Of a DNA stretch of 64,000 bases, positions 17,859 through 26,855 are shown one piece after another (positions within the stretch are counted from its first letter, which is position 1; each line of letters starts with the position of its first letter). This DNA comes from Lewinella sp. W8. Its GTDB lineage: Bacteria > Bacteroidota > Bacteroidia > Chitinophagales > Saprospiraceae. The stretch lies in contig NZ_SNAQ03000008.1 in assembly GCF_004375085.3 (NCBI RefSeq), forward strand, positions 67,531 through 131,530. The letters are read 5' to 3'. The position numbers and the translations under genes were made by a program. The notes beneath the pieces were generated by a model, which was given only the letters and a program-made list of their open reading frames with translations, made no database searches and was not told the origin of the DNA.

Positions 17859-19242
17859 ATTTTGTCACAAAATACCGGTCCATGGTCCCAATATTCTTCG
17901 CCTCGAAGGTACCCGCGGGGGTGCAGGTGAATTCCGGCCCCAGCAGATCACGGACGGTGGTGGAAATAGCTACCCTGCCGACTTCACCGGCGGCTTCCAG
18001 GCGTGCGGCCTGGTTGACGGTATCTCCCCAGACATCGTAGGCGAACTTTTCCTGGCCGACCACCCCGGCCACTACCGGTCCGGCGTGGATACCGACCCGG
18101 GCTTTGAAGTGAGGGTTGGACGCCAGGTAGGACTGCATGTCCAGGGCGGCCCGGACGGCCCGGGCCCCGTAGTCGTCGTGAGCCACCGGAAGGCCCGACA
18201 CACACATGTAGGCATCACCGATGGTTTTTATTTTTTCCAGCCCGTGGCGGATGATGATCTCATCAAAGGCCCGGAAGGCTTCGTCGAGCAGGTCCACCAG
18301 TTCTACCGGCTCCAGGGAGCCGGCCAGTCGGCTGAATCCCTGAAAATCGGCGAAGAGGACGGCGACAGAGTCGAATCTTCGGGCGGTGGCCTTTCCCGTT
18401 TCCTTCAGTTCTTCGGCTACCGGGGCGGGGAGGATATTACGCAGCAAATTATCGGAGCGCTTCCGTTCCTCGCTGATGATCTGGTTTTGCCTTTCCAGCC
18501 TGGCCCGGTAACGCTGGGAAGAACGGTAACGGGAATACAGACTGATCAGGATGAGCACGAAGGCTCCCGCCAGGACCAGCAGCAGGTTGCGGCGCAAGCG
18601 TTCCCGGGTAATTTCCGCTTCCCGCTGATCCAGTTGCCTTTCCTGTTGGAGTAACAGGATACTATCGTTCAGGGTCCGGAAAGCGTAGTCATCCAATTGT
18701 CGGCGTTGACGTTCCAGCTCGAGTAACTGCCGGACCTGGCTTCCCGTCAGGGAATCAATTTTTGCGTCCTGCACGGCCACGATGGCGCTGAGGGTGGCAG
18801 CCGTGATTTCCGTGGCCGAGGCCACGGTGTCGGGGGGAACCATTCGGTCGGAGGGTAATGCTTCCTCCTCGATGGAAGCACTACCGGTGAGTTGCTGGAG
18901 CCGGGCCACGATGTCCCTAACGGTATCCTCTTCCCCCAGCACTTTAAATTCCCTGGCCGCGGCCTGCAGGGCACGGATGCCCCGCACCCGATCGGCGGCA
19001 GCACTGGTGGCATCGTCGAGCAGGGCAATTCCCAGCAGGTAATTTCCCCGGGCAATTACCGTCTCCAGTTGAGCTTCCGTTCCCGAGGCGATGAGCGCTT
19101 CGGCCTGGGCGCGGGCCACCGCATAGCGTTTATTACGGATGAGTAATTCGATGGCGTTTACCTGATCGGCATACCCATCGCTTTCCTGGGCGAATACGCC
19201 AGGGGAAATCAGGAGTCCGCAAAGGATAAGGAAATGGCGCAT
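17851..19242 (-). CDS. Membrane-anchored class III adenylate cyclase
   Basis: 463 residues: signal peptide (cleavage after VFAQ), a periplasmic helical/TPR-like region to about 200, a coiled coil, one membrane helix (LLLVLAGAFVLILISLY, about 226-245), then a cytoplasmic cyclase domain. The catalytic landmarks are complete: first metal Asp in VLFADFQGF, LEKIKTIGDAYM with the adenine-selecting Lys and the second metal Asp, YDVWGDTVNQAARLE with the purine-selecting Asp and transition-state Asn/Arg. This predicts cAMP synthesis controlled by a periplasmic signal. It lies downstream of an ECF sigma/anti-sigma pair on the same strand. Confidence 0.9.
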   Translation of the reverse strand: MRHFLILCGLLISPGVFAQESDGYADQVNAIELLIRNKRYAVARAQAEALIASGTEAQLETVIARGNYLLGIALLDDATSAAADRVRGIRALQAAAREFKVLGEEDTVRDIVARLQQLTGSASIEEEALPSDRMVPPDTVASATEITAATLSAIVAVQDAKIDSLTGSQVRQLLELERQRRQLDDYAFRTLNDSILLLQQERQLDQREAEITRERLRRNLLLVLAGAFVLILISLYSRYRSSQRYRARLERQNQIISEERKRSDNLLRNILPAPVAEELKETGKATARRFDSVAVLFADFQGFSRLAGSLEPVELVDLLDEAFRAFDEIIIRHGLEKIKTIGDAYMCVSGLPVAHDDYGARAVRAALDMQSYLASNPHFKARVGIHAGPVVAGVVGQEKFAYDVWGDTVNQAARLEAAGEVGRVAISTTVRDLLGPEFTCTPAGTFEAKNIGTMDRYFVTKSK

Positions 19243-19317
19243 GGTGCTCTACTACCCCAAATATGAGGATAATGTTCACACCCGATCCGCTGCAACCGGA
19301 ATAAATATTGTTTCGGC

Positions 19318-19719
19318 CTAGCTTTGCTGGCGGTACTGCGGAGCGACGGTCAGGTCGCGGTACTCACTGCCCCGGACGATCAGAATACGTCCGGCCTTCC
19401 CGTCGGGGATGGCCTTGTAGTATTCCACGGGGGTGAACGTCTCGTCCGGCGTGTAGGGGCTGCTTAATTCTTCAACACTCTCGGCGCGTTTGGCCAGGGG
19501 GTTATTGGCGCGGGTGTTCATCTCCGACACGACCGTGACGCCCGCAACAATGAGCAATAGTGCGGCAATCATCCAGGGGCGTATGCCCAGAATGGTGGTG
19601 CCTCCCCGGCGTCGGTCCAGGCGATTTTCCACGCGATTCCAGGCCCGTGGAGAAGGGGTACGCCGAAGGCTGTTGGCACGGCGGCGAAACGCTTGGTCAA
19701 ATGGATCAAATTCAGCCAT
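19318..19719 (-). CDS. Single-pass membrane protein, putative anti-sigma factor
   Basis: 133 residues: a basic N-terminal cytoplasmic segment (DPFDQAFRRRANSLRRTPSPRAW), one membrane helix (WMIAALLLIVAGVTVVS, about residues 49-65) and a periplasmic tail. It starts 11 nt after the ECF sigma factor. The position, topology and size fit an anti-sigma factor; there is no zinc-binding HxxxCxxC motif, so it belongs to an atypical class. The function is inferred from context. Confidence 0.65.
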   Translation of the reverse strand: MAEFDPFDQAFRRRANSLRRTPSPRAWNRVENRLDRRRGGTTILGIRPWMIAALLLIVAGVTVVSEMNTRANNPLAKRAESVEELSSPYTPDETFTPVEYYKAIPDGKAGRILIVRGSEYRDLTVAPQYRQQS

Positions 19720-19730
19720 GACGGTGGTAT

Positions 19731-20279
19731 TTAGTGGTTAGGGGCGGTGTAGCCGAGCTGTTCCAACTGCTCCCGCATCCGTTTTTTGGCCAGGATGAGC
19801 TGGGATTTGCTCGTATTAATACTGATACCAAGCTGCTCGGCGATTTCGCGGTGTTTGTATCCCTCGATGACGTAGAGGTTAAATACCGTTCGATAGCCAA
19901 CCGGCATGCTATCCAAAAGTTTTAGAATATCCGCTTCGGCCAACCGATCGGCCGCCCGGGCGGGGATGGAATAATTAGCGGGATTGACTTCCGTCAGCTC
20001 CGCTGCCTGCTTCAGGGCGTGCTTCTTGCGCAGCAACATCAGGGCTTCGTTGACGACAATCCGACGAATCCACCCTTCGAAGCTTCCACTTTCCGTGAAC
20101 GTATCGATTTTATCGAAGGCCTTGAAAAAAGCGGAGACCAGCACGTCCTCGGCGTCAGCATCCCGTTGGGTGTACCGACGGGCCACGGCCAGCATGGTCG
20201 GAGAATACCGATCGTAGACCTCGCGCTGGGCGCGGCGGTCTCTGGCTTTACATCCGGTGATCATTTCCTCTTCCGTCAA
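19731..20279 (-). CDS. ECF-type RNA polymerase sigma factor
   Basis: 182 residues with sigma region 2 (YDRYSPTMLAVARRYTQRDADAEDVLVSAFFKAF split over 22-56, containing the -10 recognition helix) and region 4 (GYKHREIAEQLGISINTSKSQL, about 135-156, a helix-turn-helix). Regions 1 and 3 are absent, which defines the ECF group. Probably held inactive by the membrane protein encoded 11 nt downstream. Confidence 0.93.
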   Translation of the reverse strand: MTEEEMITGCKARDRRAQREVYDRYSPTMLAVARRYTQRDADAEDVLVSAFFKAFDKIDTFTESGSFEGWIRRIVVNEALMLLRKKHALKQAAELTEVNPANYSIPARAADRLAEADILKLLDSMPVGYRTVFNLYVIEGYKHREIAEQLGISINTSKSQLILAKKRMREQLEQLGYTAPNH

Positions 20280-20376
20280 GGGGAGTCGATTTGTCGTTCG
20301 CTTGATAGATGCCTACCCCCACCTGCTTGGTGGGTTCAACGAAGTAATTGTAGGAAAAATGTGGTGTTTTTCGGGA

Positions 20377-21102
20377 TCAATCGAGGGAAAACCCAAATAC
20401 TTCCTGAAAATGACGCTGGACGATGGGTTTAACCTCCGCCAGTTCAACGGGACGACCGAGCTCGACGCTCAGGCTGGTCACGGAACGATCGGATTCCGCA
20501 ATCCCGCAGGGGATAATGTTCCCAAAGTGGGTCAGGTTAGGACGGATATTGAAGGCAAACCCGTGTAGGGTGGTCCAGCGGCTGAGGTGTACGCCAATGG
20601 CGCAAATTTTTCGCCGGGGTTGGCGACGGCCGGCGTCACCCGGCAGCCATACGCCGGTGTAGCCCTCGTCCCGTTCTGCGGCGATATCGTATTCCGCCAG
20701 GGTTCGGATTACCACTTCCTCCAGGCTCCTCACGTAGCGGTGCACGTCCTCAAAGAATTCCGCGAGGTCAAAAATCGGATACGCCACCAATTGTCCGGGG
20801 CCATGGTAAGTGATGTCACCGCCCCGGTTGATCTCGTAAAAAGTAAATCCCTGCTCGGCCAGCTGGGACTCGTTGAGCAACAAGTGATCCATTGAGCCCG
20901 TCTTCCCCAGCGTATACACCGGAGGGTGCTCGACAAACAAGAGGTGATGCTCCTGTTGCATCAGGGGTTTCCCTTCCTTTTCTCGCTGGCGGTTCTCACG
21001 TTTCCGGGCCACGGCTGCCGAATGCAACTCCGTTTGGAGGTCCCAGGTTTCCCGGTAGTCCTTCAGGCCAAGATCACGAAAATGAACGAGCGGTTGGGGC
21101 AT
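20377..21102 (-). CDS. lipB: Octanoyl-[acyl-carrier-protein]:protein N-octanoyltransferase
   Basis: 241 residues. Transfers octanoate from ACP to lipoyl domains of 2-oxoacid dehydrogenases and GcvH, the first step of lipoate synthesis. Signature GGDITYHGPGQLVAYPIFDL, catalytic Lys in RRKICAIGVHLS and catalytic Cys in GNIIPCGIAE; HGFAFNIRPNLTHF completes the binding pocket. No lipA is nearby. 97 nt separate it from the sigma factor downstream. Confidence 0.95.
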   Translation of the reverse strand: MPQPLVHFRDLGLKDYRETWDLQTELHSAAVARKRENRQREKEGKPLMQQEHHLLFVEHPPVYTLGKTGSMDHLLLNESQLAEQGFTFYEINRGGDITYHGPGQLVAYPIFDLAEFFEDVHRYVRSLEEVVIRTLAEYDIAAERDEGYTGVWLPGDAGRRQPRRKICAIGVHLSRWTTLHGFAFNIRPNLTHFGNIIPCGIAESDRSVTSLSVELGRPVELAEVKPIVQRHFQEVFGFSLD

Positions 21103-21176
21103 GGAGCAGCGCTTTCACGTTTGGTGAAAAGAACGTTTGGGTGGGGAAAAGGTTATGCTGGATGCTAGAGCCATTA

Positions 21177-21204
21177 CGACCGGCTTGCTCCGCAAGCCTT
21201 TTCT
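21177..21204. repeat. Palindrome GGCTTGC-TCC-GCAAGCC with CGACC/TTTTC flanks
   Basis: Same element as at 16.5 kb, with identical flanks (cgacc before, ttttc after) but the three-base core reads TCC instead of GGA, as if the hairpin had flipped between constant flanks. Lies between the quinone oxidoreductase and lipB. Confidence 0.7.
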
Positions 21205-21222
21205 AGATGCTCCGCCTGGTTC

Positions 21223-22206
21223 TTAATCTCCGATGGTCAGCACAATCTTACCGACGTTGGCGTTGGAGGCCATGTAGCGGTGGGCGTCGGCGACTTCTTC
21301 CCAGTCGTAGATGGTATCCACGACGGTTTTGAGGCTACGGTCCGCGAAGGCGGGCCAGATCTTTTCGCGGAAATCGGCGATCAGCCGGGCCTTGTAGTCA
21401 TTGGAGCGGGAACGCAGGGTGGTGCCGGTCAGTTGGAGTCGCTTGAGCAGCAGCGGGGCCAGGCTGATGTTTTCTACCCGCGCGCCGCCGAGGGCGGCGA
21501 GGCTAACCATCCGGCCATCCCGGGCCAGTGCCCTGAGGTTTTGCTCCAGGTAGGGCGCGCCTACGAAATCCAGGACTACGTTAACTCCCTGCCCGTCGGT
21601 ATACTCCAGGGCCGCTTCCGCGAAATCTCCCTGGCGGTAGTCAACGCAGTGATCGGCACCCAGATCAAAGAGGGGCTGGTGCTTATGTGCACTGGCCGTC
21701 GCGATGACCCTGGCACCTGCGTGCTTCGCCAGCTGAATGGCCGCCGTACCTACGCCGCTGGCCCCCGCGTGAACCATGACCGTCTCTCCGGACCGCAAAC
21801 CGGCGATCCAGTGCAGGGCCTGAAAAGCCGTAAGGAAGACCTCGGGAACGGCAGCTGCCTTGGTGAAGGAAAGCCGCTCCGGGAGTCGGAGTAAGCGGAC
21901 CACGTCCACGGCAATCATCTGGGCGTATCCCCCGCCGTTGACCAGGGCGCATACGTTGTCCCCCACGGCGTAGTCCGTGACGCCCTCGCCCACTTCAATG
22001 ATGGTACCGGCCACTTCCAACCCCAGAATATCGCTACCGCCGGGAGGCACGGGATACTTCCCCTGCCGCTGCAGTAAATCCGCCCGGTTGAGGGCCGTGG
22101 CCGCTACGTGCAGCAGTACCTGCCCCGGTCCGGGTTGAGGATCGGGAACTTCACCGATGTAGAGCTGGTCTTCGTCTCCGGGTTGGTCAAATAAGATGGC
22201 TTTCAT
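21223..22206 (-). CDS. NAD(P)H:quinone oxidoreductase (zeta-crystallin/PIG3-like)
   Basis: 327 residues of the zinc-free medium-chain dehydrogenase superfamily. GroES-like N-domain with LNRADLLQRQGKYPVPPGGSD-type motif, Rossmann fold with VHAGASGVGTAAIQLAKHAGA. NADPH-dependent quinone reduction is the family activity. The frame is open to 22266; the ATG at 22206 gives the family start MKAILFDQPG. Confidence 0.9.
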   Translation of the reverse strand: MKAILFDQPGDEDQLYIGEVPDPQPGPGQVLLHVAATALNRADLLQRQGKYPVPPGGSDILGLEVAGTIIEVGEGVTDYAVGDNVCALVNGGGYAQMIAVDVVRLLRLPERLSFTKAAAVPEVFLTAFQALHWIAGLRSGETVMVHAGASGVGTAAIQLAKHAGARVIATASAHKHQPLFDLGADHCVDYRQGDFAEAALEYTDGQGVNVVLDFVGAPYLEQNLRALARDGRMVSLAALGGARVENISLAPLLLKRLQLTGTTLRSRSNDYKARLIADFREKIWPAFADRSLKTVVDTIYDWEEVADAHRYMASNANVGKIVLTIGD

Positions 22207-22329
22207 CGCGTGGGGAGTTGATTCGGGGATAAAGGACGGAAAAAATTCAGAATGATGCCCTCCCAAATCAGTCCGTAATCCGGAGGATCACTTTCGATCC
22301 CCACCGGGCCGTAACCCCACGGACGTACC

Positions 22330-23154
22330 CTAGCCGCCAACGGGCTGCCCGGTCATCAAATCCGCCACGGAAGGCCACCATAGTTTGGCCGTGAAATAAT
22401 AGGTGGCCAGGAGGAGAAAAAGGGTGGCCAGTACGATCAGTAAGGTGGCGATTCCCCGGGCGACCGGGGATTTTAACGCTCCCCGCCGGGCAATGAAAAT
22501 TTCGGCGACCAGTAGGTTGGGTAGGTAAAACCAGAAGTCCATGAAGTAGTCAAAGGGTCCCCGAAAGTCTCCGGTATGCCCCAGATCATCAGTGAAGAGG
22601 AACCAGAATCCGTAGTCCATCCGGTACAACCACGACCCGATGGCCAGCGCAAACAGTCGGATGGCCCAGGCCCGGTGCTGGGTGAATTTTTCCGCGCGGG
22701 CGTAGCGTATGGTCTGGAGAGCGGCCACCAGCATCAGCAATCCGTAACCGGCGAAGGCCACGTTCATCACCGTCCCACCAATGGTGCCCTTACGGAAGAT
22801 GAACACCAGTCCGCCAATGGCCGTCAGTATCGCCGCCGTAACGTAGACCCGCCCCAACCACCGGTGCCAGGCCGGATACCGCTCCCGGACGCTACTCAGC
22901 AACTGAATACAACCGAGGACCAAAATGATTCCTCCGGCCGCGAAGTGCAGTCCCATCCCCGCCGTGGCGGCGGGGGTGCGGTCATCGTACAGTCCGGGGA
23001 GTACCGTATTCCAGCGCAGGGTTTCCTCCATGATCAGGGAGGCGAAGTAGAAAAAGAGGATGTAGAGGCCGAAGAGCGTGGCACTGAGCCAGACGGTGCC
23101 CACCAGAATTTTGGTGGAGAGATGGAACAGATAGTTAGAAGTGCTTGACTGCAT
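22330..23154 (-). CDS. DUF2306 family integral membrane protein
   Basis: 274 residues with about seven membrane helices. WHRWLGRVYV and HRAWAIRLFALAIGSWLYR are the histidine-bearing motifs shared by DUF2306 proteins, whose histidines suggest haem or metal binding. Function is not established. Stand-alone, 123 nt upstream of the quinone oxidoreductase start and on the same strand. Confidence 0.8.
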   Translation of the reverse strand: MQSSTSNYLFHLSTKILVGTVWLSATLFGLYILFFYFASLIMEETLRWNTVLPGLYDDRTPAATAGMGLHFAAGGIILVLGCIQLLSSVRERYPAWHRWLGRVYVTAAILTAIGGLVFIFRKGTIGGTVMNVAFAGYGLLMLVAALQTIRYARAEKFTQHRAWAIRLFALAIGSWLYRMDYGFWFLFTDDLGHTGDFRGPFDYFMDFWFYLPNLLVAEIFIARRGALKSPVARGIATLLIVLATLFLLLATYYFTAKLWWPSVADLMTGQPVGG

Positions 23155-23241
23155 ACTGCATCAAAGATGACTAATCGGGGACGAACCGTGAAATTATCGC
23201 TTAATGGTCATTCTCCGGTTAGTTTGGATGAATCACACTCC

Positions 23242-25188
23242 CTACTCCACCACCAACTCAAAGGGCGTCACCGGCAGGCCTTCCTTAGAAAACAGATTAG
23301 CGTCGTCGGGATTACTGGCCCAGGCGTAGCGTACTTTGGCCACGCCGGTGCGGGCGGGGTTGAGGATGCGCACTTCGTTGAGGGTGGGGTCCAGGTAGGC
23401 CTGGGCGTAGTGCCACTTGCCGGCGAGATCCTGAAGGGTAAAGCCCTTGAGGTAGCCGTACTTACCGGGATTTTTGACCATCAGGCCCTGACCAATTTCG
23501 GCAAACTTCACCACGGCACTGGTCTTGTTGCGCTCGCCGATCGCGCGCGTAGCGCGGGGACTGGCCGCCTGCAGGTCGGTCTTGCCGTAGATATTTTTCA
23601 GGGCGTGCAGGCTCAGGCGACGGCCCACCTCCCACTTGTTGCGGGGGTGAATATCGTCGGCCTCGCCGATGTCGGTGATGACGGCCTGCCCGGTGTGGGG
23701 CAGGTCCAGGGCGGCCGTCTGGCTTTTCCGCAGGACGGCCCAGCCCGGGTCGTTGGCGGAAGTAGGAGGCGCCGTAAAGTTGGCGAGTTGTACCCAGTAG
23801 AAGGGTAAATCCGGATTATTGAAAAAGGTACGCCAGGAGCTGATCAGGGTTTTGAACTGTTGGGCGTAGGCCTCGGCGTCACCCCCTCCGGCGTTGCTTT
23901 CCCCCTGGTACCAGAGCACGCCCTTCAGGGGCCACCCCTTCATCGGGTGGATCATGGCGTTGTACAGAAGGGTGGGTACCTGATTGGACTGAGCGTCCAC
24001 CCGAAATAGGCCTACCCGATAGCGCCACTGACCGGCCAGGGCCACCGTACCGGCGGCCGTTTCCAGGCGAAGCATTTCCGGGGTGGCCGACAGGCCACCA
24101 CCACCGCCCGTATCGGTCACCTTGATGGTGATGTTGTTCTCTCCGGCCCGGAGGATCCCGGAGGGAATTGCGTACTCCCGGGGCACCGAATAGGAATTCT
24201 CCAGGCCACCGACCCGCTTACCATTGAGGTAGGTTTCGTCGCTGTCGTCAATGGCCCCGAGGAACAGTTCGGCGGCACCGGCGGCCTGGGCGGCGGTGAG
24301 GGTAAAGCTGCGACGGAAGTAGAATACACCGTCTACGTTGCGGTATCCCCGTCCTTCCCACATGCCGGGCAACTGCATGCTGCCCCATTCTTTGGTGTCG
24401 ACGTTGTCCAGAACATAACTACTGCCGTCCACTTCCTCGACGGGAGGCTCGCCGCCGAAGGTCGTACGGTATAATCCCGCACCCTCCTCGCGAATGGAAG
24501 CCAGGTAATCTTCCCGCTCCTTGATGGCCTTTTGGCCGTTCAGGCCAAGCGCCTCGGCGCTCATCCAGGGCTCAATGCGGCTTCCGCCCCAGCTGGAGTG
24601 GACGAGGCCGATGGGCACCTCCACGGACTCCCGGAGGTAATGTGCAAAGTAGCTCCCTACGCCACTGAAGTCTTTGATGTTGTCGGCGGTTCCCGTGCGC
24701 CAGCCCCTTCCGAAGGCCGTACTGATGGGGAGGTGTTCCTGAGGCCGGGGCAGCGATACCCGCTCCACCTTGATCTCCCGGATCATGGGGTCAGCGATGT
24801 CCCGGGCCCGCGATCCGTCCGGATCAGACTGTTGGAGTCGCCACTCCATGTTGGACTGTCCGGAGAGGAGGAAGACGTCGCCGAAATAGATGTTTTCCAT
24901 GGTGATGGTCTGCCGGCGGGCCGCGATGGACAGCTGGTGGGGGCCACCGGCGGGCATCGGGGGCAGCTCCGCCATCCACTTGCCGGATTTATCGGCCCTG
25001 GTCTTGATTTCCTGGTCCCCGAGGGTGATGGTCACCGTCTGCCGGGGTTTGGCCCACCCCCAGATGGGATGTTTCGCCTCCCGTTGCAGGATGGCCTGGT
25101 CGGTAAACAGTTCAAAGACGCTCAGGTCCTGGGCGGCCATTGGAAGCGACAATAGGCTGACGAATAGGCACAACAGAAGATTTCGCAT
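23242..25188 (-). CDS. Secreted sialate O-acetylesterase (SGNH fold)
   Basis: 648 residues with signal peptide MRNLLLCLFVSLLSLPMAAQ. Removes O-acetyl groups from sialic acids or other acetylated glycans. Catalytic Ser in FLLSGQSNMEW, oxyanion residues in VLWYQGESNAGG, catalytic Asp/His in DIGEADDIHPRN. A jelly-roll carbohydrate-binding insertion (about 250-390, MQLPGMWEGRGYRNVDGV to NNITIKVTDTGGGGG) splits the esterase domain, as is normal for the family. Divergent from the MFS gene. Confidence 0.92.
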   Translation of the reverse strand: MRNLLLCLFVSLLSLPMAAQDLSVFELFTDQAILQREAKHPIWGWAKPRQTVTITLGDQEIKTRADKSGKWMAELPPMPAGGPHQLSIAARRQTITMENIYFGDVFLLSGQSNMEWRLQQSDPDGSRARDIADPMIREIKVERVSLPRPQEHLPISTAFGRGWRTGTADNIKDFSGVGSYFAHYLRESVEVPIGLVHSSWGGSRIEPWMSAEALGLNGQKAIKEREDYLASIREEGAGLYRTTFGGEPPVEEVDGSSYVLDNVDTKEWGSMQLPGMWEGRGYRNVDGVFYFRRSFTLTAAQAAGAAELFLGAIDDSDETYLNGKRVGGLENSYSVPREYAIPSGILRAGENNITIKVTDTGGGGGLSATPEMLRLETAAGTVALAGQWRYRVGLFRVDAQSNQVPTLLYNAMIHPMKGWPLKGVLWYQGESNAGGGDAEAYAQQFKTLISSWRTFFNNPDLPFYWVQLANFTAPPTSANDPGWAVLRKSQTAALDLPHTGQAVITDIGEADDIHPRNKWEVGRRLSLHALKNIYGKTDLQAASPRATRAIGERNKTSAVVKFAEIGQGLMVKNPGKYGYLKGFTLQDLAGKWHYAQAYLDPTLNEVRILNPARTGVAKVRYAWASNPDDANLFSKEGLPVTPFELVVE

Positions 25189-25232
25189 GATCCCTTAAGG
25201 TTAATGAGATAGAAAAAGCATAGGGCGATGAA

Positions 25233-25272
25233 CGCAGGTGCATGGCTGAATGGTAGGAGCCATGCACCTGCG
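25233..25272. repeat. 15-bp perfect inverted repeat in a divergent intergenic region
   Basis: CGCAGGTGCATGGCT (25233-25247) and its exact complement (25258-25272) enclose a 10-nt loop. It lies between the divergent esterase (start 25188) and MFS (start 25381) genes, so it could be an operator or a REP-like palindrome; no T-tract follows. Confidence 0.8.
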
Positions 25273-25380
25273 CTCCGCGCCCAAAGACAATTGGATACCA
25301 GGAAATGGACGCTCCGTTGGCCAACAAACCCCGAATTTAATATAGTGGTCATTTGGCTTGAAGGGTTTACCTTCGTTACC

Positions 25381-26706
25381 ATGTCGCAGACCCTCGATGA
25401 CCCCCAGCCGCACCACGCGGACAACCTCAACGATCGCCGGACCCTCAACGGGTGGGCACTCTTTGACTGGGCCAATTCCGCCTTCGCCCTCGTGATCACC
25501 ACCGCCATCTTTCCCGCCTACTTCGCCGGGATCATCGACGATCGGTTTACGGTATTGGGGATCGAGTTCAGCAAAAGTGCCTGGTTTACCTTCATCATCA
25601 CGCTGAGCTACTTCGTCATTGCCACCCTTTCCCCCCTCCTCTCGGGCATTGCCGATGCGGGCGGGCGACGCAAGTGGTTTCTCCGGCTGTTTACCACCGT
25701 GGGCGGCCTGGCCTGCATCAGTCTGTTTTTCTTCACCGGTATGGACACCCTCTGGCTGGGCACCCTTAGCTTCGCCCTGGGCCTGATCGGCTTTGCCGGC
25801 GGACTGGTTTTCTACAACAGCTTCCTACCCGTCATCGCCACCCCGGATCGCTTCGATAAGCTCAGCGCCCGGGGCTTCGCCATGGGGTACGTGGGCTCGG
25901 TGCTCCTGCTGCTGCTCAACCTGGCCATGATCCAGCAACCCGCCTGGTTCGGACTGCCCACCGAGGGCACGCTGGCCGTACGCGTCACCTTCGTGACCGT
26001 CGGTGTGTGGTGGCTGGTGTTTGCCGCCGTTTCACTCTCCCGACTTCCCGACGATGTGCGCACGAAGGGCAACGGAATTGCCGACATGGCCCGGATGGGC
26101 TGGGCCGAGCTGACGTCCGTTTGGAAGAAGGTCAAAGACGCTCCCAACACCCTCATTTTCCTGGCGGCCTTTTTCAGTTATTCCGCTGGGGTGCAGACGG
26201 TAATTTTCCTGGCCTCCACCTTCGCCGAAATTGAGCTGGGTTTCGAAACGCAGGAGCTCATCATCGTGGTCCTCATCCTGCAGGTCGTCGCCATCGGCGG
26301 CGCTTACCTGGCCGCCAGTGTCAGTAAGCGCTACGGCAACAAAACCGGACTGTATTTTCAGCTGATCATCTGGACGGCCATCTGTCTGGCGGGCTACTTC
26401 GTGGAAGGCAAAACGACCTTCTATACCGTCGCCGCTGCCGTCGGTTTGGTGATGGGCGGTATCCAGTCGCTGAGCCGCTCCACCTACGCCAAACTGATTC
26501 CCAGTCGGGAAGACACCACCTCCTACTTCAGCTTCTACGACGTGCTGGAAAAGGTTGCCATCGTGCTTGGCACGGCCATCTTTGGTTTGCTGGACCTATT
26601 GACGGGCAGCATGCGCACCAGCCTGCTGATGCTCTCGGTATTTTTCGCGGCGGGGATGGTGCTGTTGCTGTGGTTCAGGTTGCCGAGGGGGAAAGTAGAG
26701 GGGTAA
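25381..26706 (+). CDS. MFS transporter, UMF1/Atg22-like
   Basis: 441 residues, about 12 membrane helices. The N-terminal NGWALFDWANSAFALVITTAIFP region (in two motifs, WALFDWANSAF and TTAIFPAYF) is the hallmark of the UMF1 subfamily related to vacuolar effluxer Atg22, whose bacterial substrates are undefined. The frame extends upstream to 25228 through the inverted repeat; the ATG at 25381 is the plausible start. Confidence 0.9.
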   Translation: MSQTLDDPQPHHADNLNDRRTLNGWALFDWANSAFALVITTAIFPAYFAGIIDDRFTVLGIEFSKSAWFTFIITLSYFVIATLSPLLSGIADAGGRRKWFLRLFTTVGGLACISLFFFTGMDTLWLGTLSFALGLIGFAGGLVFYNSFLPVIATPDRFDKLSARGFAMGYVGSVLLLLLNLAMIQQPAWFGLPTEGTLAVRVTFVTVGVWWLVFAAVSLSRLPDDVRTKGNGIADMARMGWAELTSVWKKVKDAPNTLIFLAAFFSYSAGVQTVIFLASTFAEIELGFETQELIIVVLILQVVAIGGAYLAASVSKRYGNKTGLYFQLIIWTAICLAGYFVEGKTTFYTVAAAVGLVMGGIQSLSRSTYAKLIPSREDTTSYFSFYDVLEKVAIVLGTAIFGLLDLLTGSMRTSLLMLSVFFAAGMVLLLWFRLPRGKVEG

Positions 26707-26855
26707 GCAAGCGTTAACGACTCCCCAAAACACCACCGAATTTTTCGAAAGATTTAACCCCCTGACTTCCCCACAGTTAGGGAGGTCGACGTATTTTGTG
26801 AGGGCGTTTACCCCCCTAAAGCCAACTACCCCAAAGGGTTAAAACCTGCCTTGTT

